From: Firmicutes bacterium ADurb.Bin467
GTDB taxonomy: Bacteria > Bacillota > Clostridia > Christensenellales > Aristaeellaceae
DNA length: 11,050 nt
Assembly (NCBI GenBank): GCA_002068815.1
Contig: MWAC01000170.1
Location: 1 to 11,050, forward strand
Direction: 5' to 3'
Below the pieces are notes generated by a model. It saw nothing but the letters and a program-made list of their open reading frames with translations. It did not search any database and had not been told where the DNA came from. The position numbers and the translations under genes are program-made. How positions within the stretch are numbered: position 1 is the stretch's first letter; each line of letters opens with the position of its first letter. Positions 1 to 6,469 of this stretch are shown in pieces.

Positions 1-672
1 GGGCTGTTCAACGACATGGCGGGCGAGCCTGTATCGACCGAGGAATGGCTCGGCTGGATCGAGGAGGGCGGCGAATACGGCGATGCGGGCGAGGCGGAGA
101 TGCTCGTCCCGATGCCGGACGGCTGGAAGCACGCGCCGATCGGCGGGGAGCTGCCGTTTTTCGCGACCGCGGAGGACCTGCTCGGCGAGAACTTCGAGCG
201 GACGCTTAAGCTGTTTGCGCGCTCGCACGCGAGCTGGATCGCTCCGCACAGCTTCGCCGATTCGGTCGAGCCGGGCGGCCCGTATCAGGCGGCGTATGAC
301 GAACTGAACCGCGCGCTCGGCTATAGGCTGCGCGTGTCGGAGGCGGAGTGCAGTTGGGAAAACGGGCGATGGGCGGTGTCCGTGACGTTGGAAAACGACG
401 GCTGCGCGCCTCTGTACTTCGACTGGCGGCCGTATCTGCGCCTGACGGACGCGGCCGGGAATATGCAGACGATTCCGCTCGAAACCGACCTTCGGACCGT
501 GCTTCCCGGCGAACCGGCCGAGGCCGCGGCGGAGCTTCCCGACCTCGCGCCGGGCGAATACCTCGTCGAGATCGGGATCATCGACCCCGCGACCGGCGCG
601 CCCGGCATCGCGCTCGCGATGGACGCGCCGGAGAGCGGGCTGTGGTATGCGCTGTTTTCGATCCGCCCGTGA
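1..672 (+). CDS. DUF4832-type domain protein, C-terminal part (5' end outside window)
   Basis: The reading frame is open from base 1 (first residues GLFNDMAG) and ends at TGA 670-672, so this is the last 223 residues of a longer protein. The ATG at 16 is internal to the domain and unlikely to be the start. The visible part resembles the C-terminal region of DUF4832 proteins: an FND motif, a Gly-Glu (GGELPF) element, a helix with an Ala-Arg-Ser-His segment, an LGYRL strand, then a beta-rich half (VTLENDG, LRTVLPGEP, GEYLVEIGIIDP) that looks like an immunoglobulin-like carbohydrate-associated fold. DUF4832 proteins often accompany or form part of glycoside-hydrolase-like proteins, but no catalytic activity can be assigned here. 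No signal peptide can be judged because the N-terminus is missing. Its stop codon directly abuts the stop codon of the convergent DUF503 gene. The family call rests on pattern recognition. Confidence 0.65.
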   Translation, partial: GLFNDMAGEPVSTEEWLGWIEEGGEYGDAGEAEMLVPMPDGWKHAPIGGELPFFATAEDLLGENFERTLKLFARSHASWIAPHSFADSVEPGGPYQAAYDELNRALGYRLRVSEAECSWENGRWAVSVTLENDGCAPLYFDWRPYLRLTDAAGNMQTIPLETDLRTVLPGEPAEAAAELPDLAPGEYLVEIGIIDPATGAPGIALAMDAPESGLWYALFSIRP

Positions 673-954
673 TCACCGGTATTCCGCGGAGACGGACAGC
701 AGCTCCGCGTCGGTGTTCGCCTCGACGAACGCCGCGACGCGCTCCACGATGCTGTCCGCCTGCGCATGGTCGAACGCGAGCGCGGCGACGCCGAGCTCGA
801 TCAGCGTGAGCATGTCCTGCCGCCCGGTCTCGCAGGCGCTCGCGTTGAACTGGCTCCGGAGCCGGGCGATCAGCCTCTTGACCTCCGATCGCTTGTCCTT
901 CAGCGACAGGCACCACGGCGCGCGCAGCGTCAGCGTCAGGAGGAGCACCGTCAT
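673..954 (-). CDS. DUF503 (YlxP-like) family protein
   Basis: A 93-residue protein. The start is the CAT at 952-954 on the plus strand (ATG on the minus strand), which overlaps the stop of the upstream ybjQ-like gene by ATGA (951-954), a translational-coupling arrangement. The N-terminal strand followed by LSLKDKR (residues 17-22 contain the SLKDKR core), RLRSQFN and a C-terminal [17 protein letters not shown] segment matches the DUF503 family, which is usually 90-100 residues. These small ferredoxin-fold-like proteins are widespread in Bacillota, where the B. subtilis relative YlxP lies in the nusA-infB-rbfA region. A ribosome-related role has been suggested for relatives; function here is unknown. 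The usual nusA/infB neighbours are absent; the partner here is a YbjQ protein. It is probably transcribed only from the promoter upstream of the YbjQ gene. An alternative upstream start in the same frame would run across the YbjQ gene and is unlikely. Confidence 0.8.
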   Translation of the reverse strand: MTVLLLTLTLRAPWCLSLKDKRSEVKRLIARLRSQFNASACETGRQDMLTLIELGVAALAFDHAQADSIVERVAAFVEANTDAELLSVSAEYR

Positions 955-1268
955 TGGCAGACGACGGCCGTGCCCGACGCGGTGACCATCAGCATGCCGT
1001 TGTTCGCGCCGAGCACCTCGTAGTCGATGTCCACGCCGACGACGGCGTTCGCGCCGACCTCGCGCGCGCGCTGCTCCATCTCGCGAAGCGCGTTCTCCCG
1101 CGCGGTGATCAGCTCCTCGTAGCTCGCGGAGCGCCCGCCGAAGAAGTTCGACAGCCCCGCCGCGAAGTCCTTGATGAAGTTGACGCCGGAGATGACCTCC
1201 CCGAACACGATGCCCCTGTACTCGACGATGTGCTTTCCCTCGATGGAAGGCGTTGTCGTGACGATCAT
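951..1268 (-). CDS. YbjQ / UPF0145 family protein (DUF74, putative heavy-metal-binding domain)
   Basis: A 105-residue protein with the hallmarks of the YbjQ family: [14 protein letters not shown] at the N-terminus, [14 protein letters not shown], a helix with the [22 protein letters not shown] pattern, the VDIDYEV strand and a C-terminal VTASGTAV strand. Family members are about 100-110 residues and form oligomeric rings in crystal structures. They are often annotated as heavy-metal-binding, but their role is not established. The start at 1266-1268 (minus strand) is supported by a purine-rich ribosome site (AAAGGGG on the minus strand, near 1274-1281) and by a well-placed promoter at 1299-1327. 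It is the first gene of a two-gene operon with the DUF503 gene. No signal peptide or membrane segment is seen, so it should be cytoplasmic. The family call is firm; the function is unknown. Confidence 0.9.
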   Translation of the reverse strand: MIVTTTPSIEGKHIVEYRGIVFGEVISGVNFIKDFAAGLSNFFGGRSASYEELITARENALREMEQRAREVGANAVVGVDIDYEVLGANNGMLMVTASGTAVVCQ

Positions 1269-1298
1269 TTTTTTGCCCCTTTCTTTTCATCCGCTCCG

Positions 1299-1327
1299 AG
1301 TATACCATGCCCCGGCCGGCGCGTCAA
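1299..1327 (-). promoter_or_regulatory. Sigma-A type promoter for the ybjQ-DUF503 pair
   Basis: Read on the minus strand: a -35 TTGACG (complement of 1322-1327), a 17-base spacer and a -10 TATACT (complement of 1299-1304), preceded by TG one base upstream (extended -10, TGGTATACT). The expected start point near 1291 leaves a leader of about 22 bases before the ATG. This is close to the vegetative consensus and the best promoter in the window. Confidence 0.8.
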
Positions 1328-1335
1328 AATGGAAA

Positions 1336-1364
1336 TTGCGAATTTTTCCAAAGTGTGCTATAGT
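1336..1364 (+). promoter_or_regulatory. Promoter for the esterase-acyltransferase-DUF6320 operon
   Basis: A -35 TTGCGA (1336-1341), a 17-base spacer and a -10 TATAGT (1359-1364) with an upstream TGC making an extended -10 (1356-1358). The expected start falls around 1370-1372, at an 8-base palindrome GTACGTAC (1372-1379) that could be an operator. The two -35 boxes of this divergent pair are only eight bases apart (1328-1335), so the two polymerases would compete for the site. Position and sequence fit; no direct proof. Confidence 0.7.
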
Positions 1365-1402
1365 AGTGTCCGTACGTACAAACGCATGGAAAGGACGTCC
1401 CT

Positions 1403-2281
1403 ATGCCAAAACTGGTGTCGACACTCGTGCGCGCGCAGATCGCGCTTTTGAAGCCGGTGATCGAGCGGATGAACCTGAAGTCGCTGCGCAAGCTCCAGGA
1501 CGCGCTCGGAAAGCTCGGGACAAAGGCGCTGGTCGCAAACGTCTGCTACATCGACGAGTTTTTCGAGGAATTCGAGGCCGCCTGGGCCCGGCCGACGGAG
1601 CCCGTGCCCGGGAAGGCGATACTGTATCTGCACGGCGGCGCGTACACGGCCGGGACGCTCAGCTACGCGAAGGGCTTCGGCGGGATGCTCGCCGAGCAGA
1701 CCCGGCGCGAGGTGCTCTGCGTCGGCTACCGGCTCGCGCCGGAGTACCCGCATCCCGCCGCGCTCGAGGATGCGCTCGAGGCGTACCGGAGGATGCTCGA
1801 GCGGTTCTGCCCGGAGGACATCGCCTTCGTCGGCGAATCGGCCGGCGGGGGGCTGTGCTACTGCCTGTGCCTGAAGCTCAAGGAGCTCGGGACGCCCCTG
1901 CCCGGCCGGATCGTCGCGCTCTCGCCGTGGACCGACCTCTCGATGGAGTGCGCGCGGGGCGCGGACGAGCTGACCGACCCGATTTTGAGCAAGGCGAGCC
2001 TCCGCTACAGCGCGTTGAAGTACGCGGCGGGGCGGCTCACGGACCCGCTCGTCTCGCCGCTGTTCGGCGACCTTCGCGGGCTGCCGGAGTCGCTGATCAT
2101 CGCGGGAACGGACGAAATCCTCATGAACGACTCCGTCGAGATGGCGAAGAGTCTCTGCGAGGCGGGGTCGCCGTGCGAGCTCATCGTCGAGGAGGACATG
2201 TGGCACGTATTTGTGCTCTACGGAATTCCCGAGGCAAAAGAGGCGCTGGAGCGCATCCGCGCGTACGTCGCGGGCGGATGA
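1403..2281 (+). CDS. Alpha/beta-hydrolase esterase/lipase, HSL (hormone-sensitive lipase-like) family
   Basis: A 292-residue serine hydrolase with all HSL-family landmarks. The oxyanion-hole motif HGGA is at 77-80, followed by YRLAPEYPHPAALEDA from 109, the nucleophile elbow GESAGG at 144-149 (Ser146), Asp237 in the GTDE context, and His268 in MWHVF. It should hydrolyse short-chain carboxylic esters; the substrate cannot be read from sequence. The N-terminal 70 residues are helical and may form the cap. No signal peptide is visible, so it is probably cytoplasmic. The start is supported by a GGAAAGGA ribosome site at 1388-1395, seven bases before ATG 1403. It is the first gene of a tight three-gene operon, with the acyltransferase 15 bases downstream. 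Pairing an esterase with an acyltransferase suggests the two make and break, or edit, the same ester-linked product; this is inference. Confidence 0.9.
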   Translation: MPKLVSTLVRAQIALLKPVIERMNLKSLRKLQDALGKLGTKALVANVCYIDEFFEEFEAAWARPTEPVPGKAILYLHGGAYTAGTLSYAKGFGGMLAEQTRREVLCVGYRLAPEYPHPAALEDALEAYRRMLERFCPEDIAFVGESAGGGLCYCLCLKLKELGTPLPGRIVALSPWTDLSMECARGADELTDPILSKASLRYSALKYAAGRLTDPLVSPLFGDLRGLPESLIIAGTDEILMNDSVEMAKSLCEAGSPCELIVEEDMWHVFVLYGIPEAKEALERIRAYVAGG

Positions 2282-2296
2282 CGAGGTGAGGCGGTC

Positions 2297-3592
2297 ATGG
2301 CGAAAAAGACGGTCGGCGGGGCGGTCCCCGCGTGGCTGAAGCTCGACAACGCGGCGAAAATCTATCCGCCCGCGCGCTCGCACGGCTGGGCGCCGATGTT
2401 CAGGCTGTCCGTGACGCTCGCGGAGCCGGTCGACCCGGAGGCGCTCGCGCGCGCGCACCGCACGGTGCTCAGGCGCTTTCCGACGTTCGGCTACCGGCTG
2501 CGCCGCGGGCTGTTCTGGTATTACCTCGAGCGGATGAACGGCCAGCCGGAGCTCCAGCAGGACGTCGGAAACCCGCTCGTCCGGATGGACCTGCGCGAAA
2601 ACGGGCGGTTCATGTACCGAATCCGCTACCACGGCCGCAGGATCGCGGTCGAGTTCTTCCACGCGCTGACGGACGGCACCGGCGGGCTGAGCTTTCTCTT
2701 GACGCTCGCCGCCGAGTATCTGCACGTCAAAAAGGGGCTTCACATCCCGTGCACGGACAGGATACTCAACTGCCGGGAGGCGCCGCGCGGCGAGGAGATC
2801 GAGGACAGCTTCTTAAAACACGCGCGCGGGCAGGGCAAGAGCCGGTTTGAAAAGCCCGCCTATACGATCTCCGGCACGCCCGAGCGCCGCTATTTTCTGA
2901 ACATCACGACCGGCATCATGCCCGCGAAGGCCGTGATCGAGAAGGCGAAGTCGCTCGGCGTCAGCGTCTCGGCGTTCCTGACGTCGGTGTTGATCGGCTG
3001 CTTCCAGGAGATGCAGCAGAAGGACCCCGTCCGACGCAAGCGGCGCATGCCGGTCAAGGTGTCGCTGCCGATCAACCTGCGGCGGTTCTACGGCTCGACG
3101 ACGCTTCGGAATTTCTCGTCGTATCTCAACGTCGGCATCGACAGCGCGTACGGCCGGTACACGTTCGAGGAGATTCTGAACCTCGTCAAGCACACGCTCG
3201 GGCTCGAGATTTCCGAAAAGGGGCTCAACGCGCGCATGTCCGCGAACGTCAACTCCGAGAAGAACTTCGCCGTGCGCGCGATGCCGCTGTTCGTCAAGTC
3301 GCCGTTTATGAAGGCGATGTTCATGCTGCAGGGCGACCGCTACTGCTCGACGACGTTCTCAAACCTCGGCGAGGTCGTGCTCCCGGAGGAGATGCGCCCG
3401 CACGTCACGCGGATGGACTTCCTGCTGGGCGTGCCGTACCGCAACCCCGTCGTCGCGGCGTGTGTCAGCTACGGCGGGAACATGTACATCAGCTTCTCGC
3501 GGGTGATCCGCGAGCCCTATATCGAACGCGCGTTCTTTACGTCGCTTGTCAAGATGGGAATACCCGTCCGGGTGGAAAGCAATCAGAGGTGA
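2297..3592 (+). CDS. HxxxD-motif acyltransferase (condensation-domain / alcohol acetyltransferase-like)
   Basis: A 431-residue protein with the fold signature of the CoA-dependent acyltransferase / NRPS condensation superfamily. The active-site motif is FHALTDG at 121-127, giving His122 and Asp126 in HxxxD with the usual following Gly. A second-half motif, VSLPINLRRF (about 255-264) followed by LRNFSSYLNVGI, matches the conserved strand that crosses between the two subdomains. A TTFSNLGEV segment near 355 lies where the family has its second structural motif. The length fits a stand-alone two-lobed enzyme of about 430 residues. Related proteins are annotated as alcohol acetyltransferases, but donor and acceptor are unknown. 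Start ATG 2297 follows a GAGGTGAGG ribosome site (2283-2291), 15 bases after the esterase stop. The DUF6320 gene starts four bases after its stop, so the three genes are surely co-transcribed. Cytoplasmic or peripheral; no membrane segments. Confidence 0.8.
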   Translation: MAKKTVGGAVPAWLKLDNAAKIYPPARSHGWAPMFRLSVTLAEPVDPEALARAHRTVLRRFPTFGYRLRRGLFWYYLERMNGQPELQQDVGNPLVRMDLRENGRFMYRIRYHGRRIAVEFFHALTDGTGGLSFLLTLAAEYLHVKKGLHIPCTDRILNCREAPRGEEIEDSFLKHARGQGKSRFEKPAYTISGTPERRYFLNITTGIMPAKAVIEKAKSLGVSVSAFLTSVLIGCFQEMQQKDPVRRKRRMPVKVSLPINLRRFYGSTTLRNFSSYLNVGIDSAYGRYTFEEILNLVKHTLGLEISEKGLNARMSANVNSEKNFAVRAMPLFVKSPFMKAMFMLQGDRYCSTTFSNLGEVVLPEEMRPHVTRMDFLLGVPYRNPVVAACVSYGGNMYISFSRVIREPYIERAFFTSLVKMGIPVRVESNQR

Positions 3593-3596
3593 GGTT

Positions 3597-4304
3597 ATGT
3601 CGTATTGCGTGCATTGCGGCGTGGAGCTCGCGCCGTCGGAGGAGAGCTGCCCGCTGTGCAAGACGCCGGTGCTCGACCCGAACCAGCCGTGGAGCGAGCC
3701 GGAGGAGAGGCCGTATCCGGAGCGGCTCGAGGTCGTACCGACGAAGATCGACCATCGCTACGGGGCGAAGCTCGCGTCGCTGTTCTTGCTGATCCCGATG
3801 GCGGCGGTGCTGTTCAGCGACCTGATACTCGACCAGCACATGACCTGGTCGGCCTACGTGCTCGGCGCGTGCGGCTGCGCGTTTTGCTGGGTCATTTTGC
3901 CGTTCTGGCTGAACGTCGAGCGGCCGTACCTCTACATCGCGCTGAACACGCTGTCGTCCGCGCTCTACCTCGCGCTCGTCGCGTGGATGTCCGGCGGCTT
4001 TGCGTGGTTTCCGGCGCTCGCGCTCCCGCTGACCATGCTCGCGGGCTGCTCCGCGATGATCTCCGTCTACGTCTGCCGGCGCAGCCGCATGCCGGCGCTC
4101 GACAAGGTGTCGATCGTCTTTTTGATCGCCGCCGCGGTGCTCGCGGGGCTTGAATCGCTGATCGATCTGTGGATCGACGGGGAGGTGCGGCTCGTGTGGT
4201 CGCTGTACGCGCTGCTCCCGCTCGCGGCGCTGAGTGCGGTGTTCCGCATCATCGAGCGCAGGCCGAAGCTCAAGGAAAACATCCTGAAGAGGCTGTTCCT
4301 CTGA
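3597..4304 (+). CDS. Zinc-ribbon integral membrane protein, DUF6320 type
   Basis: A 235-residue protein beginning with a compact zinc ribbon: CxxC at Cys4/Cys7 and CxxC at Cys18/Cys21 (MSYCVHCG ... CPLCKTPVLDP), then a Pro/Glu-rich linker to about residue 55. About six hydrophobic helices follow, roughly 57-77, 84-106, 110-131, 136-159, 170-190 and 198-217, with a basic tail (RRPKLKENILKR). The zinc ribbon at the N-terminus probably faces the cytoplasm. The layout matches proteins annotated DUF6320, often found next to an esterase and an acyltransferase of the kind seen here; function is unknown. I chose ATG 3597 because it follows the ribosome site GAGGTGAGG (3586-3594) and opens directly on the zinc ribbon. 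A longer frame from 3546 overlaps the acyltransferase and adds no conserved residues. The membrane anchor suggests the operon product is handled at the membrane. Confidence 0.75.
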   Translation: MSYCVHCGVELAPSEESCPLCKTPVLDPNQPWSEPEERPYPERLEVVPTKIDHRYGAKLASLFLLIPMAAVLFSDLILDQHMTWSAYVLGACGCAFCWVILPFWLNVERPYLYIALNTLSSALYLALVAWMSGGFAWFPALALPLTMLAGCSAMISVYVCRRSRMPALDKVSIVFLIAAAVLAGLESLIDLWIDGEVRLVWSLYALLPLAALSAVFRIIERRPKLKENILKRLFL

Positions 4305-4354
4305 CGTCCGTAATCAAATATTCACGCAAACTACGGCGGGGAGCCCCGGAAACG

Positions 4355-4363
4355 TGCTATACT
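4355..4363 (+). promoter_or_regulatory. Extended -10 promoter element for the DEAD-box helicase
   Basis: TGC followed by TATACT (4358-4363) forms a perfect extended -10. No good -35 lies 16-18 bases upstream (the region is GGCGGG-like), so the TG extension probably substitutes. The 12-base block GTGCTATACTAG at 4354-4365 differs by one base from the esterase promoter block at 1355-1366. The leader before ATG 4398 would be about 28 bases. Confidence 0.6.
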
Positions 4364-4397
4364 AGCGGGAGGGAACGAAATTAGACAGGAAGAACAC

Positions 4398-5690
<1,293 letters not shown>

Positions 5691-5721
5691 TTCCGCGATT
5701 TGGCAACAGAATAGATGGGGA

Positions 5722-5754
5722 AAACGCCTTCCTTCGGAGGGCGTTTCGCTTTTT
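5722..5754 (+). terminator. Intrinsic terminator after the helicase gene
   Basis: An 11-base-pair inverted repeat, AAACGCCTTCC (5722-5732) and GGAGGGCGTTT (5736-5746), pairs with one G-T wobble around a TTC loop and is followed by TTTTT at 5750-5754. It lies 31 bases after the helicase stop. It isolates the helicase from the hydrogenase operon. The short CGC between stem and T-run is slightly unusual, but the stem is strong. Confidence 0.85.
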
Positions 5755-5782
5755 GGAACTTGTACGCCCCGTTTCGGGCAAC

Positions 5783-5804
5783 ATGTGATCGGAATGTGAT
5801 GGAA
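5783..5804 (+). repeat. Tandem 11-base direct repeat upstream of the hydrogenase operon
   Basis: ATGTGAT occurs at 5783-5789 and again at 5794-5800, giving two imperfect 11-base units (ATGTGATCGGA, ATGTGATGGAA) one helical turn apart. The pair lies about 70-85 bases upstream of the TTGACA box at 5869. Two same-face direct repeats at this distance could be a binding site for an activator, but no regulator is identified and chance is possible. Confidence 0.35.
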
Positions 5805-5868
5805 ATCTTCGCAGATTCGGCTCTGTCGCACAAATAATTCCCCCGGAAGCGGTCGCCCTCATACATCC

Positions 5869-5900
5869 TTGACAACTCCGTGATAAAATTCCGTTAACGG
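5869..5900 (+). promoter_or_regulatory. Candidate promoter and palindromic operator of the hydrogenase operon
   Basis: A perfect -35 TTGACA (5869-5874) is followed 17-18 bases later only by a weak -10-like stretch (CGTTAA/GTTAAC, 5892-5898). That stretch lies inside the perfect 10-base palindrome CCGTTAACGG (5891-5900). A better-looking TAAAAT (5884-5889) is only nine bases from the -35 and cannot pair with it. A consensus -35 combined with a poor -10 embedded in a palindrome suggests a regulated promoter, perhaps repressor-controlled or needing an activator. The leader to ATG 5961 is about 55-60 bases. Confidence 0.45.
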
Positions 5901-5960
5901 GAGGATTTCCGTTCCGACCGACAGGACCAACGACCGAGGCGAGAGGAGGGAATCTCGAGT

Positions 5961-6449
5961 ATGCAAGCGAAATGCACATGTCCGGGCACCGATCACGAGA
6001 AGGCACTGGCCCAGATCGCGAACGTCATCGACCTCTACAGGGGCAAGGACGGGAGCCTGATCCAGGTATTGCACCTGGCGCAGCAGATCTACGGCTGCCT
6101 GCCGCTGGAGGTGCAGATGTTCATCTCCAGGGAGATGGGGATACCGCTGTCGGAGATTTCTGGCGTGGTGTCGTTCTATTCGTTCTTCTCGACGGTGCCG
6201 CGCGGCGAGCACACGATACGCGTGTGCCTGGGAACCGCCTGCTACGTGCGCGGAGGCAAGCGAGTGCTGGAGGGGCTGATGCAGCGGCTGGGCGTCGAGC
6301 TCGGCGGCACGACGCAGGACGGCAAGTTCACGCTGGAGGTCGCGCGCTGCATCGGCGCGTGCGGGCTCGCGCCGGCGATGCTGATCGACGACGAGGTGTT
6401 CAAGCAGGTCAACGTCAACAAGCTGGAGAGCATTCTCACGAAATTCTGA
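5961..6449 (+). CDS. hydC: HydC/NuoE-like thioredoxin-fold [2Fe-2S] subunit of the hydrogenase
   Basis: A 162-residue subunit matching the 24-kDa NuoE/HydC family. An N-terminal helical region contains LIQVLHLAQQIYGCLPLEV and the ISGVVSFYSFF motif (67-77). The C-terminal thioredoxin-like domain carries the four [2Fe-2S] ligands Cys89 and Cys94 (CLGTAC) and Cys130 and Cys134 (CIGAC). In trimeric [FeFe]-hydrogenases and in complex I, this subunit sits beside the FMN site of HydB/NuoF and holds the N1a-type cluster. The start at ATG 5961 is supported by AGGAGG (5944-5949), about 11 bases upstream, and the length is normal. It is the first gene of the hyd operon; the HydB gene starts 20 bases after its stop. 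Without HydA in the operon it could equally be a formate dehydrogenase or Nuo subunit; the downstream hydrogenase decides the assignment. Confidence 0.93.
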   Translation: MQAKCTCPGTDHEKALAQIANVIDLYRGKDGSLIQVLHLAQQIYGCLPLEVQMFISREMGIPLSEISGVVSFYSFFSTVPRGEHTIRVCLGTACYVRGGKRVLEGLMQRLGVELGGTTQDGKFTLEVARCIGACGLAPAMLIDDEVFKQVNVNKLESILTKF

Positions 6450-6469
6450 GCCTGAGGAGGTGAGGGGAC

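Noticed and set aside
3546..3596. Upstream start for the DUF6320 protein
   Set aside because: It would overlap the acyltransferase by 47 bases and add a non-conserved 17-residue extension. ATG 3597 has a strong ribosome site and begins at the zinc ribbon.
4288..4302. Small hairpin AGAGG/CCTCT at the end of the DUF6320 gene as a terminator
   Set aside because: Only five base pairs, lying inside the coding region and with no T-run after it.
5884..5889. TAAAAT as the -10 box of the hydrogenase promoter
   Set aside because: Only nine bases separate it from TTGACA and no other -35 lies 16-18 bases upstream (ATACAT at 5861-5866 is a poor match).
5891..5900. Canonical Rex operator upstream of the hydrogenase genes
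   Set aside because: The palindrome shares only the GTTAAC core; the TTG/CAA outer bases and the spacing of the known Rex site are missing, so it is listed only as a candidate operator.
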